A stretch of 64,000 nt of DNA from Terrabacter aerolatus (GCF_007991735.1 NZ_BJYX01000008.1:62001-126000), one strand, 5' to 3'; positions 52,416 through 62,026 are shown, counted from the stretch's first letter. Translations and numbers: made by a program. The notes: generated by a model from the letters alone, not told the origin.

Positions 52416-52792
52416 CCACCGTCCTCATCGCCCTCGCGGGCGGCGCCGGGGCTCTCACGCGCTTCGTCACCGACGGCGCCATCGCGCGCCGCAACCGCCT
52501 GCGTATGCCGGTCGGCACCGTCGTCATCAACGTGACCGGCTCGTTGCTGCTCGGTCTGCTCACCGGACTCTTCGCGCTGTCCGGAGGCGACTCGTCCGGG
52601 GCCGCGCTCAAGGCCGTCATCGGCACCGGCTTCTGCGGGGGCTTCACGACCTTCAGCACGGCGTCGGTCGAGTCCATGCGGCTCTGGGCCGCCGAGGGGC
52701 GTACCGCCGGGATCGGGTACGCCGCCGCCACCCTCGTCCTGAGCGTCGCAGCAGCAGCAGCCGGCCTGGGGATCGGCCACCTGCTGGCCTGA
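52412..52792 (+). CDS. fluC: Fluoride channel FluC (CrcB), short form
   Basis: A 126-residue subunit with four helices and the same hallmarks: GGAGALTRFV, VVINVTGSLLLGLLTG and GFCGGFTTFSTASVESMRLW. It overlaps the longer fluC by ATGA. With the partner it likely forms one dual-subunit channel, as in Gram-positive bacteria with paired crcB genes. No gene follows closely; the next is 96 bases on. Confidence 0.93.
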   Translation: MTTVLIALAGGAGALTRFVTDGAIARRNRLRMPVGTVVINVTGSLLLGLLTGLFALSGGDSSGAALKAVIGTGFCGGFTTFSTASVESMRLWAAEGRTAGIGYAAATLVLSVAAAAAGLGIGHLLA

Positions 52793-52888
52793 GAGGGACG
52801 ACGAGACGGAGGTCACACGACGCGGGGCACCGGGCACGCGGCATACGTCCTCGGAATACTCCGCCCCGCGAGGCCCGTTGGCACCCAC

Positions 52889-53902
<1,014 letters not shown>

Positions 53903-53955
53903 GCCCGCCCGGACCCGACGCGCCCGACACCCCGACCTCTGAGAGGCTGCAACCC

Positions 53956-54384
53956 ATGACCGAGAGAGACCCCCACGACCTGCGCCGCGTCACCCTGACC
54001 CGCGACAGCGTCGGACGCTACACGGCCCGCAACGACCGCGGCGGCTCGATCACCCTCAGCTCCGGCACCGACGAGCTCTCACCCGTCGAGCTGCTCCTGG
54101 CCGGGATCGCCGGGTGCACCGCCGTCGACGTCGACACGGTCACGACACGGCGCGCCGAGCCCGAGCAGTTCGAGATCGAGGTGACCGCCGACAAGGTCAA
54201 GGACGAGCACGGCAACCACCTGCAGGACATCGAGGTCCGCTTCCGCGTGCGCTTCCCCGACGGTGACGCCGGCGACGCCGCCCGCGAGATGCTGCCCAAG
54301 CTCGTCAAGCGCTCGCACGACGAGTGGTGCACGGTGAGCCGCACCGTCGAGCTCGGGCAGAAGGTCACGACCACGGTCGAGTGA
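53956..54384 (+). CDS. OsmC/Ohr-family peroxiredoxin-like protein
   Basis: A 142-residue protein with both catalytic cysteines: LLAGIAGCTAVDV and HDEWCTVSRT. These reduce organic hydroperoxides in the family. It lies 53 bases after the LLM flavoprotein on the same strand, so co-transcription is likely. A hairpin follows directly. ATG start without a strong Shine-Dalgarno sequence. Confidence 0.88.
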   Translation: MTERDPHDLRRVTLTRDSVGRYTARNDRGGSITLSSGTDELSPVELLLAGIAGCTAVDVDTVTTRRAEPEQFEIEVTADKVKDEHGNHLQDIEVRFRVRFPDGDAGDAAREMLPKLVKRSHDEWCTVSRTVELGQKVTTTVE

Positions 54385-54403
54385 ACCGCCCCCGTGGGGC
54401 GGT
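54385..54403 (+). terminator. Hairpin just after the OsmC-type gene
   Basis: ACCGCCCC (54385-54392) pairs with GGGGCGGT (54396-54403) around CGT. It starts at the base after the stop codon and separates two convergent genes, so it may end both. Confidence 0.65.
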
Positions 54404-54486
54404 GTGACCGGCTCGGGTCCGGCGATCTGCGTCCGGTCAGGTGACAGGTCGCCCGACCGGGCGCGGAGCCATCGTGCCTGGCCGGG

Positions 54487-55878
54487 TCAGGGGTAGACGA
54501 CGACCTTGTCGCCGACGCGCACCGTGAAGTAGAGCGCCTTGACCTGGTCGTGGTCGGCGATGTTGACGCAGCCGTGGCTCGAGCTCGCGTAGCCGAGCCG
54601 CGCGAAGTTCGATGAGTAGTGCACGGCCTGGCCGCCGGAGAAGAACATCGAGTACGGCATCGGCGTGAAGTAGAGGTTCGAGATGACGTACTCGTACTTG
54701 CGCAGGACGCTGAAGGTCCCCTCGCGCGTCTCGCGGCCCGGCCCGCCGAAGCGGGCCCACATGACCATGAGCGGCCTGCCGTTGACGACCCACGTCAGGG
54801 TGCGGGTGCCCTTGTCGACGCACATGACCCGCCCGGTGAGGCAACGCCGGTCGAGCGAGGAGGCCGCGGGCATGAGGGGCTGGAGGGCGGCGCTGAAACG
54901 GTAGGTGTCGAAGGTGCCGGGCCGGTAGGTGTCCGACACGAGGCGCGACCACGTGCGCTGGTCGAGCACGCCGGACTGCGGGAGGCTGCGGGACTGCTGG
55001 AAGCCCAGCACCGCGCGGTCGAGGGCCGACCAGTAGACGCCGCTCACGGCATACGGCCAGCGGCCGACGGCCCGCAGGCGCAGCTGCACCTCGCGGAGCT
55101 GGGCACTCGACGCGGTGCGGCTGACGGCGACCGGGCTGGCGGTGAGCCCGCGCAGGCGGTCCCACGTGCGCTGGTCGACGACACCGCTCTGCGGGAGGTT
55201 CTGGGCCTGCTGGAACGCCAGCACCGAGCGGTCGACGGCCGACCAGTAGACGCCGGTGACGGCGTAGGAGAAGCGGCCGACGAGCTTGAGCCGGGCCTGG
55301 AGGTCCTTGACCGTGGTGGCCGAGGCGTTGCGGGGGATCACTGTCGGGCTGCCGGTGAGGGCGCGGAGCCGGTCCCAGGTGCGCTGGTCGACCACTCCCG
55401 TCGTCGGAAGTGCCTGTGCCTGCTGGAAACCGAGCACCGACTGGTCGACGGCCGACCAGTAGACGCCGGTGATGGCGTAGCCGAAGCGGCCCACGAGCTT
55501 GAGCCTGACCTGGAGGTCCTTGACCACGGTCGAGGGCGAGGTGCGGCTGATGACGGCCGGGCTTGACGGCGTCGACGCGGTGGTGGTGGTGGTGGTGGTG
55601 GTGGTCGCGGACGTCGTGGTGGACGTCGTCGTCGTCGACGACGTCGAGGTGCCGGTGGCGCTCGTGGTCGTCGACGTGCCGGTGGAGGCCTCGGTCGAGG
55701 TCGTGGCGGCCGTCGTGCTGCCGGAGGAGGTGGCCGTGCTCGACGAGCCGGCCGGCGTCGGCGTGCCCGTCAGGTCGTCGGCGCGGGCGGCCGGTGCGGT
55801 GGCGGTGAGCGCGACGACAGCAAGGGCGGCGGCGACGGAGCCCGCGACGCGCTTGCTGTCCATGCGGATGGTCCTCAT
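54487..55878 (-). CDS. L,D-transpeptidase (YkuD) with three peptidoglycan-binding repeats
   Basis: A 463-residue secreted cell-wall enzyme. Signal peptide with APAARA near residue 32, then a Thr/Ser-rich spacer to about 110 that includes nine Thr in a row (ACC repeat). Three PG_binding_1-like modules follow (each with GYAITGVYWSAVDQSVLGFQ-type core). A C-terminal YkuD domain ends in HGCVNI with the catalytic His and Cys (YASSSHGCVNI). It makes 3-3 cross-links or anchors proteins. ATG 55878 has GGGGAA upstream. Confidence 0.9.
   Translation of the reverse strand: MRTIRMDSKRVAGSVAAALAVVALTATAPAARADDLTGTPTPAGSSSTATSSGSTTAATTSTEASTGTSTTTSATGTSTSSTTTTSTTTSATTTTTTTTTASTPSSPAVISRTSPSTVVKDLQVRLKLVGRFGYAITGVYWSAVDQSVLGFQQAQALPTTGVVDQRTWDRLRALTGSPTVIPRNASATTVKDLQARLKLVGRFSYAVTGVYWSAVDRSVLAFQQAQNLPQSGVVDQRTWDRLRGLTASPVAVSRTASSAQLREVQLRLRAVGRWPYAVSGVYWSALDRAVLGFQQSRSLPQSGVLDQRTWSRLVSDTYRPGTFDTYRFSAALQPLMPAASSLDRRCLTGRVMCVDKGTRTLTWVVNGRPLMVMWARFGGPGRETREGTFSVLRKYEYVISNLYFTPMPYSMFFSGGQAVHYSSNFARLGYASSSHGCVNIADHDQVKALYFTVRVGDKVVVYP
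55579..55605. repeat. Trinucleotide microsatellite (GGT)9
   Basis: Nine GGT units (ACC on the coding strand) encode a run of Thr in the transpeptidase spacer. Slippage would change spacer length without breaking the frame. Confidence 0.9.
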
Positions 55879-56058
55879 GGTGTTCCCCTGTGTCCGGACC
55901 GCGAGGCGGCGGGTGTGGTTCGGCGCGGTCGCGCCCCTCATTGTGGCAGTCGGCGCCCGGTTTGGCGCGGTTTGCCATCACCCTCTCGACGCGCCGGCCC
56001 GCGGAAAGGTTGTTCGCCGCCGAGGCGGGTTGCCATCGACGGGGCCGGGGGCTGTGGG

Positions 56059-56883
56059 TCAGGCTCGCGGCAGGGGGCGGACGGTGAGGATCTGCTCGGC
56101 CCGGCCGACGGGTCCGAGCTCGTCGTGGAGCGTCGTCGAGGTGAGCCCGAGGCCCGTCGGACCCATCGTGACGCGCGTGTCGAACCCGACCCAGCCACGC
56201 GCCGGCTCCCGGAAGAGGTGCACGCTGAGGTCGACGTTGGGGAACATCCACTCGCGGGGGGAGACGCGCACGGCGATGCCGTTCGCCGTGTCTGCCAGAC
56301 GCACGAGATCGGCTGTCGGAGAGCACGTCTCGCCGTCGACGAGCGGGTTGAGCGCGCGGATCCAGGCACGGGTGCGCCCCGGGCGGCGCTCCGCGTCGAC
56401 GCGGAACTCGAGGCCCTCGATGTAGCCGCCCTCCCACGTGTCCGAGCCGGTCCACGGCGCCATGGCGTCGGGCGTCGGGATCGGCTCGAGCTCCACGCCG
56501 GCCACCGGCTCGGAGTCGTGCGCCGCGAGCCGCCACGCGTGCGCGCGCACGACGGCCCGGTCGTCGACGAGCATCGTGGCCTCGACGAGCTCGATGGTGC
56601 GACCGGGGCGGGTCGTGCGCACCTCGACGCGGCTCGGCCGCGCGGGGATCATGCCGAGGATGTCGAAGGAGATGCGGGCGAGCTGCATGCCCTCGCGCGG
56701 CTCGTGCAGGTCGATCTCGTGGGCGAGGATGCCGCTGACCGGGGCCATGTGCTGCTCGTCGTCCCGCCAGGCGCCCTGGACGTGGACGGTCGGGGCGTAG
56801 CGGCCGGGGCCGAGCCGGCGGTAGAAGGCCGGCGTCTCGCGGTCGAGCTCGAAGGCGGCGCTGTCACGGGTCTCGCTGGTCAC
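56059..56883 (-). CDS. Acyl-CoA thioesterase (TesB-like, double hotdog)
   Basis: A 274-residue protein with two hotdog halves. The first has VQGAWRDDEQHMAPVSGILAHEI and the ARISFDILGMIPA strand; the second has EGGYIEGLEFRVDAERRPGRTRAW and VDLSVHLFREP. This is the thioesterase family that hydrolyses acyl-CoA. GTG start. It follows the TetR gene by 29 bases on the same strand, which suggests it is that regulator's target or partner. Confidence 0.8.
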   Translation of the reverse strand: MTSETRDSAAFELDRETPAFYRRLGPGRYAPTVHVQGAWRDDEQHMAPVSGILAHEIDLHEPREGMQLARISFDILGMIPARPSRVEVRTTRPGRTIELVEATMLVDDRAVVRAHAWRLAAHDSEPVAGVELEPIPTPDAMAPWTGSDTWEGGYIEGLEFRVDAERRPGRTRAWIRALNPLVDGETCSPTADLVRLADTANGIAVRVSPREWMFPNVDLSVHLFREPARGWVGFDTRVTMGPTGLGLTSTTLHDELGPVGRAEQILTVRPLPRA

Positions 56884-56912
56884 GCGCTCACCCTAGGTGC
56901 GCGTCCCGGTCG

Positions 56913-57737
56913 TCAGGTGAGGGGCCCGACGCCGGACCCGTCCGACAGGCCGAGGCCCAGGTCGACCATCCGGACGAGGCGCGGGGCGAGCTCGTCGACG
57001 GCTCCGCGGGGCAGGTCGCGCAGCGGGCCCTCGAGGGCGAGCATCGCCATGCCGTGCACGGCCGACCAGGCGAGCAGCTCGGCGCCGGGCCGCTCGTCGT
57101 CGGACATGGCGCCGGCCTCGACCATCGCGTCGAGGGACTCCGAGAGCAGCTGGAAGGGGGTGCGCCCCGACCCGCCGGCGGCATCGGACGACGCCGCCCG
57201 GCTGAGGTCGACCGGCACGGCGAAGGCCGTGCGGAACAGCCCCGGCTCGTCCATGGCGAAGCGGAGGTAGCCGACCCCGACGGCCCGGAAGCGCGCCCGG
57301 GCCCGCGGTGCCTCGTCGAGGCCGTCGGGCACGGCGTCCATCGTCGCGCTGATGACGTCCGCGGCGCGGGCCTGCGCCCGCGAGACGACCTCACCGAGGA
57401 GGGCGTCACGGTCGGCGAAGTGGCGGTAGGCCGCGTTGGCCGACACCCCCACGCGACGGGTCGCCTCGCGCAGCACGACCTTGTCGGGACCGCCCTCGCG
57501 GGCGAGGTCGGTGCCGGCCTCGAGCAGCGCCCGGCGAAGGTCGCCGTGGTGGTACGTCGTGCGCGCGACCGGGACGCCGGCCGTGCCACCGGCTGGGATG
57601 CCGGCCGGGCCGCCAACCGGGCCGCCGACCGGGCCGCCGACCGGGCCGCCGGCCGGGCCGCGCGCCGGTTCGGGGCCGGGCTGCTCGGGGGCAGCGCTCG
57701 CCAGGGGGTCGGCGTCGAAGGCGGCGGACGGGCTCAC
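56913..57737 (-). CDS. TetR-family regulator with a repeat-rich N-terminus
   Basis: A 274-residue repressor. Residues 1-58 are Gly/Pro/Ala-rich, from four GGPV repeats; the DNA-binding head then starts at TYHHGDLRRALLEAGTDLA with VGVSANAAYRHFADRDALL. The C-terminal domain (TetR_C_33-like) binds an unknown ligand. The long N-terminus is low complexity; translation may start later, at a GTG near the TYHHGD block. Lies between ldh and a thioesterase gene, both leftward. The target is not known. Confidence 0.78.
   Translation of the reverse strand: MSPSAAFDADPLASAAPEQPGPEPARGPAGGPVGGPVGGPVGGPAGIPAGGTAGVPVARTTYHHGDLRRALLEAGTDLAREGGPDKVVLREATRRVGVSANAAYRHFADRDALLGEVVSRAQARAADVISATMDAVPDGLDEAPRARARFRAVGVGYLRFAMDEPGLFRTAFAVPVDLSRAASSDAAGGSGRTPFQLLSESLDAMVEAGAMSDDERPGAELLAWSAVHGMAMLALEGPLRDLPRGAVDELAPRLVRMVDLGLGLSDGSGVGPLT
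57607..57654. repeat. Four 12-base tandem repeats in the TetR N-terminus
   Basis: Units GGGCCGCCAACC, GGGCCGCCGACC twice and GGGCCGCCGGCC lie end to end, encoding a GGPV-type peptide repeat on the minus strand. Copy number probably varies between strains. Confidence 0.85.
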
Positions 57738-57802
57738 GGCCCCATCATGCTCCGGCTCGTCCCGGCCCGGCGTCACCCTCCACGGGTAGGGCCGAGGGCG
57801 GG

Positions 57803-58786
57803 TCAGAACCCGAAGCGCCTGGCCGTCCGGCGCACGGCCTCGGCGGAGGCCCGGAGCCCTGCCAGCTCCGCGTCGGTCATCGGCACCTCGACGCGGTCGC
57901 CGACGCCGCCCGCGTGCAGGATCGCCGGCACCGACAGGCAGACGTCGCTGATGCCGTAGTAGTCCTCGAGCAGCGAGGACACCGGGAGGATCCGTCGCTC
58001 GTCGTAGAGCACGGCCTCGATGATGCGGGTCGCGGCGAGACCGATCGCGTAGTTCGTGGCGCCCTTGCCCTCGATGACGCGGTAGGCCGACTGCACGACG
58101 TCGGTCGCGATGCGGGTGCGGGCCTCCTCGTCGAGCGCGAGGCGGCCGTCGGAGGTGCGCCAGCGGAGCACGGGAACCGAGCCGATCGAGGCCGACGACC
58201 ACAGCGGCAGCTCCGAGTCGCCGTGCTCGCCGATGACGTAGGCGTGCACGCTCTGCGCGGCGACGCCGGTGTGCTCGGCGAGCAGGAAGCGCAGGCGCGA
58301 CGAGTCGAGCACCGTGCCCGAGCCGAAGAGCCGGGCGGGCGGCAGCCCCGACACCTGGAGCGCAGCATGGGTGACGACGTCGACCGGGTTGGTGACCATG
58401 ACGTGCACCGCGTCCGGCGCGACCTCGACGAGGCGCGGCAGGATCGCGCGCATGATCCCGATCGTCGACTCCGCCAGGTCGAGCCTCGACTGGCCGGGCT
58501 TCTGCTTGGCGCCGGCGGTGAAGACGACGACGTCGGAGTCGGCGAGGACCTCGACGTCGTCCGAGCCCTCGACGTGGGCCATCGGCACGAACTGGATGCC
58601 GTGGCTGAGGTCGAGCGCCTCGGCGTGCACCTTGGCGGCGTTGACGTCGAAGAGCGCGACGTTCTGGGCGACGCCACGCATCAACGCGGCATACGCCAGC
58701 GTGGCGCCGACGGCGCCCGCCCCGACGATGCCCAGCTTGGTGGTGCGGCGGCGGAGCGCACCGTCCCCGGGGGCCTGCACGGTCAT
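57803..58786 (-). CDS. ldh: L-lactate dehydrogenase
   Basis: A 327-residue enzyme that interconverts pyruvate and L-lactate with NAD(H). The NAD motif is GAGAVGATLAYA (22-33). Substrate choice follows Gln95 (lactate type, where malate dehydrogenase has Arg) with Arg101 in KQKPGQSRLDL. The catalytic His is in IGEHGDSELPLW. GAGGAG lies upstream of ATG 58786. It is first in a leftward series with TetR and thioesterase; a shared transcript is possible but not shown. Confidence 0.94.
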   Translation of the reverse strand: MTVQAPGDGALRRRTTKLGIVGAGAVGATLAYAALMRGVAQNVALFDVNAAKVHAEALDLSHGIQFVPMAHVEGSDDVEVLADSDVVVFTAGAKQKPGQSRLDLAESTIGIMRAILPRLVEVAPDAVHVMVTNPVDVVTHAALQVSGLPPARLFGSGTVLDSSRLRFLLAEHTGVAAQSVHAYVIGEHGDSELPLWSSASIGSVPVLRWRTSDGRLALDEEARTRIATDVVQSAYRVIEGKGATNYAIGLAATRIIEAVLYDERRILPVSSLLEDYYGISDVCLSVPAILHAGGVGDRVEVPMTDAELAGLRASAEAVRRTARRFGF

Positions 58787-58857
58787 GGTCGGTGCTCCTC
58801 GGCTCGGCGGCTGCTGGCACCACGCTAGCGGCGGCGGGGCGTGTCGAAGGTTGGTCC

Positions 58858-59640
58858 GTGACAACGTGTGACGATGGACCGGTGGACCGGTCCGTGGATG
58901 CCAGCGAAGCGCTGCGCGCCTACCCGGTGACGCCGCCACCGTTGCGACCGCCGGTCGTCTTCGACCAGGTGTGGCGGGACCTGACCTTCGTCCACTGGCC
59001 GGTCGAGCCCGACTCGGTGCGCCACCTCTTCCCCGCGGGCACCGGCCCGGACGTCTTCGCGGACGGCCTGACCTACGTCGCGCTCGTCCCCTTCGTCATG
59101 GACGGCATCCGGCTCGGTCGGGCGCCCTCGCCCCGCCTGCCGTGGGTGGGCAGCTTCCTCGAGACGAACATCCGCCTCTACTCCGTCGACGACGCCGGCC
59201 GCCACGGCGTGCTCTTCCGCTCGCTCGAGACGGAGCGCGCCCTCGTCGTGGCGGGCGCGCGGGTGGGCCTCGGCATCCCCTACACGTGGGCGCGGATGCG
59301 GCTGAGCCGCGACGGCGACCTCGTCACCTACGCGAGCCGGCGTCGGGCGCCGGAGCGCGGCCTGCGCAGCCTGCTCACCGTGCGGGTCGGCGATCCGATC
59401 GAGCCGACGCCGCTCGAGACCTGGCTGACGGCTCGCTGGGGCGCCCACACCCGCGTGGCCGGGCGCACGCTCTGGGTCCCCAACGAGCACGCGCCGTGGC
59501 CGTTGTATGCCGCCGACGTCGTCGAGCTGGCCGACGACCTCCTCGGGGCGAGCGGTGTCATCCCCGCCGGCCCGCGGTTGCGTGCCCTCTGGTCACCCGG
59601 CGTGGCCACGCGGTTCGGCCGCCCGTCCCGCGTCGCCTGA
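58858..59640 (+). CDS. DUF2071 (YqjF-like) protein
   Basis: A 260-residue protein of the YqjF/DUF2071 family: VFDQVWRDLTFVHWPVEPD, FADGLTYVALVPFVMDGIRL, GSFLETNIRLYSVDDAGRHGV and RLRALWSPGVATRFGRP. Function unknown. GTG 58858 has GAAGG seven bases upstream; GTG 58882 is an alternative. Divergent from ldh. Its end overlaps the next minus-strand gene by 48 bases. Confidence 0.78.
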   Translation: MTTCDDGPVDRSVDASEALRAYPVTPPPLRPPVVFDQVWRDLTFVHWPVEPDSVRHLFPAGTGPDVFADGLTYVALVPFVMDGIRLGRAPSPRLPWVGSFLETNIRLYSVDDAGRHGVLFRSLETERALVVAGARVGLGIPYTWARMRLSRDGDLVTYASRRRAPERGLRSLLTVRVGDPIEPTPLETWLTARWGAHTRVAGRTLWVPNEHAPWPLYAADVVELADDLLGASGVIPAGPRLRALWSPGVATRFGRPSRVA

Positions 59641-59898
59641 CCCCGGGGTCGGGACCTCGACGACCGGCGTCAGCTCGAACCGGGTCAGGCCGTGCGCCGC
59701 GATGGGCAGGGCCACGACCGTCGCGCGCGCGGTCTCGAGGTCGGGGACCTCGAGGAGCAGCGCCGCCCCGGACCAGTCGGCCTTGACGAGGACCTGCAGG
59801 GCGATGCCCCGCCGCACCAGGTCGTCCACCTCGGCGGCCTCGTCGGCGAGCAGCGCGCTCGTGTCACCGATGTTGCTCGAAATCGCGAGGACCTTCAT
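59593..59898 (-). CDS. Small dimeric alpha/beta-barrel-like protein
   Basis: A 101-residue protein opening MKVLAISSNIGD and containing DWSGAALLLEVPDLETARATV, which suits a small ferredoxin-like (muconolactone-isomerase or YCII-like) barrel. ATG 59898 has AAGGGTGG upstream. It is divergent from a TetR gene with a perfect palindrome between them, so it is a likely target of that repressor. It overlaps the DUF2071 gene's end by 48 bases. Substrate unknown. Confidence 0.65.
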   Translation of the reverse strand: MKVLAISSNIGDTSALLADEAAEVDDLVRRGIALQVLVKADWSGAALLLEVPDLETARATVVALPIAAHGLTRFELTPVVEVPTPGSGDAGRAAEPRGHAG

Positions 59899-59946
59899 GG
59901 GTGCCACCCTTCGTCGCTGCGAGCCCCCTCCGCGCTCGTCTCCCAA

Positions 59947-59967
59947 AAGGCTACGCCTCGTAGCCTT
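59947..59967. promoter_or_regulatory. Perfect TetR-type operator between divergent genes
   Basis: AAGGCTACG (59947-59955) and CGTAGCCTT (59959-59967) flank CCT exactly. It lies between the small barrel protein (start 59898) and the TetR gene (start 59986). A second TAGCCTTT follows at 59967-59974 as an extra half-site. Confidence 0.7.
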
Positions 59968-59985
59968 AGCCTTTCAAGGGTCGGC

Positions 59986-60633
59986 GTGATTATCGTGGGC
60001 TCCGTGACGACGGCCGGCAGCAGGTCTCCGCGACGCACCCCTCGGCGGGAGAGCACCCTCGAGGCGATCCTCGACCGGGCGGTCGAGATCATGGCCGACG
60101 TCGGCGTCGCCGGACTGACCATGACCCGGCTGGCCCGCGCCCTCTCCATCCAGCCGCCCTCGCTCTACAAGTGGTTCCCCTCCGTGCTCGCCGTCCACGA
60201 CGCGGTGTTCGCCCGCGGGCAGCGGGCCAACCTCGCGGCGTGGCGGGCCGGGCTCGAGGGCCGGCCGGCGGGGCTCGAGGCCGTCGTGGCGGGCATGACC
60301 GCGACGGCGCAGTGGGCCGTCACCCACCCGGTCGAGGCCCAGCTGCTCTTCTGGCGCCCGGTGCCCGGCTTCCGCCCGAGCGCCGCCGCCATGGCGCCCG
60401 CCGACGAGCTCGTGGCCGAGCTGCGCGAGCACCTCGGCACGGCCGTGTCCCGGGGGCAGCTCGCCCCCGGTGCCGACTCCGCCGACGGTCTCGTCGTGCT
60501 CGCCAGCCTCCACTTCGGCGTCGTGAGCCAGCACCTGGCCAACGAACCGGAGGCCGCGTGGGCCGACGGGGCCTACACCCGGTCCTACGGTCGGGTGACC
60601 GAGCTCTTCGTCGCCGCCTACCCTCCCGCCTGA
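59986..60633 (+). CDS. TetR-family regulator
   Basis: A 215-residue repressor with the head ESTLEAILDRAVEIMADVG and LTMTRLARALSIQPPSLYKWF, the standard TetR helix-turn-helix. The rest is a ligand-binding bundle (WHG-like C-terminal domain). GTG 59986 has AAGGG five bases upstream; GTG 60004 is the alternative with a weak site. The operator lies 19 bases upstream, so it is likely autoregulated. Confidence 0.85.
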   Translation: MIIVGSVTTAGSRSPRRTPRRESTLEAILDRAVEIMADVGVAGLTMTRLARALSIQPPSLYKWFPSVLAVHDAVFARGQRANLAAWRAGLEGRPAGLEAVVAGMTATAQWAVTHPVEAQLLFWRPVPGFRPSAAAMAPADELVAELREHLGTAVSRGQLAPGADSADGLVVLASLHFGVVSQHLANEPEAAWADGAYTRSYGRVTELFVAAYPPA

Positions 60634-60664
60634 GGCGCCACGCGCAGCGCTGCGGCAGGCGTGG

Positions 60665-62026
60665 TCACCCGGTCGCGAAGAGCTCGCGCAGGCACTCGCC
60701 GAACATCGTCGTGTGCGCCTCGACGTCCGCGGCCGTCGTGGCCGGGCTCATCAGCGCCATGTTGTGGAACGGCGTCAGGAGGATGCCGCGGTTGAGGGCG
60801 TAGAGGTGGAGGTACTGCTGCAGCTCGAAGTCGTCGGCGTCGTGGGCCTCCTGGCCGTCGTGCGACGGTCGGCCGGAGAAGTTGTACTCCGCCCGCGCAC
60901 CGAGGCGCGTCACGTGCCAGTCGGCTCCGACCGCGTCGATGCCGGCCTGCACGCCGTCGGCCCACGCGTCGGCGAGGGGCACCATGTGCTCGAAGGCGTC
61001 GGCCGTCATGACCTGCTCGAGGGTGGCTTTCATCGCCGCCATGGACAGGCCGTTGCCGGCGAGCGTGCCGCCGATACCGCCCACGTCGATGTCCTCCAGC
61101 TCGATGGAGCGGGCGATGCGGTCTGCGATCTCCTGGCTGAACCCGAAGGTGCCGCAAGGGATTCCGCCGCCGATCGACTTGCCGATGACGAGCATGTCGG
61201 GCTCCAGGCCGTGCGCGGCGGTGTAGCCGCCGGGGCCGGCGCAGATGGTGTGCGTCTCGTCGTTGACGAGCAGCGCGCCGTAGCGGGTGGCGAGCTCGCG
61301 CACACCCTCGTTGTAGCCGGGGTCGGGCAGCACGATGCCGATGTTGGTCAGGGCCGGCTCGACGAGGATCGCGGCGACGTCACCGTGGGCGAGGGCGCGC
61401 TCGAGCGCATCGAGGTCGTTGAACTCCACGACGCGCGTCGTCTCAGCGGTGTCGACCGGGGCGCCGATGTTGCTGCGCCGGTCGACCGTCGTGCCGTCGG
61501 GACCCAGCGTGGCGAAGGCCTCGTCGACCGAGCCGTGGTAGCACCAGTTGTGCACGACGACCTTGGTGCGGCCGGTCAGGTGGCGGGCGTAGCGGATCGC
61601 GTGCCGGTTGGCGTCGGTGGCGGTCAGCGTGAACTGCCAGAAGGGGAGCCCGAAGCGCTCGGCCAGACCGCGTGAGACGGCGATGGCGTCCTCGGTCGGC
61701 AGCATGGTCGTGATCCCGCGCGAGAGCTGGCGGGTCACCGCGTCGACGGTGGGCGCGGGCGAGTGGCCCATCATGGCGCCGGTGTCACCGAGGCAGAGGT
61801 CGACGTGGTCGATGCCGTCGACGCACGTGAAGTGAGCGCCCTCGGCGTGCTCGACGAAGACCGGGAAGGCGCCCGGCCACTTGACCATCCAGCTCATCGG
61901 CACCCCGCCGGGCATGTGCGCGGCGGCCTGCTCGGCCAGGGCCCGCGACCTCGGGCGGGCGTCGGAGAAGGCGGCGCGCTCCCGGGCGTGCAGGTCGGCG
62001 AGGCGGGCGCGGTCGAGGGTGCTCAT
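60665..62026 (-). CDS. Class III aminotransferase
   Basis: A 453-residue PLP enzyme of the glutamate-1-semialdehyde aminomutase-like branch. The internal-aldimine Lys is in LEPDMLVIGKSIGGGIPCGTFG and the cofactor-gripping Asp/Glu in LLVNDETHTICAGPGG. The MMGHSPAPTVDAVTRQ, TMLPTEDAI and HNWCYHGSVDE blocks match transaminases acting on amino acids or amines. It is divergent from a flavoprotein that would act on primary or secondary amines, so the two may degrade the same compound. Confidence 0.87.
   Translation of the reverse strand: MSTLDRARLADLHARERAAFSDARPRSRALAEQAAAHMPGGVPMSWMVKWPGAFPVFVEHAEGAHFTCVDGIDHVDLCLGDTGAMMGHSPAPTVDAVTRQLSRGITTMLPTEDAIAVSRGLAERFGLPFWQFTLTATDANRHAIRYARHLTGRTKVVVHNWCYHGSVDEAFATLGPDGTTVDRRSNIGAPVDTAETTRVVEFNDLDALERALAHGDVAAILVEPALTNIGIVLPDPGYNEGVRELATRYGALLVNDETHTICAGPGGYTAAHGLEPDMLVIGKSIGGGIPCGTFGFSQEIADRIARSIELEDIDVGGIGGTLAGNGLSMAAMKATLEQVMTADAFEHMVPLADAWADGVQAGIDAVGADWHVTRLGARAEYNFSGRPSHDGQEAHDADDFELQQYLHLYALNRGILLTPFHNMALMSPATTAADVEAHTTMFGECLRELFATG

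Noticed and set aside
57601-57666. Short tandem repeats as a possible CRISPR array
   Set aside because: The 12-base units lie end to end without spacers and are in a coding frame.
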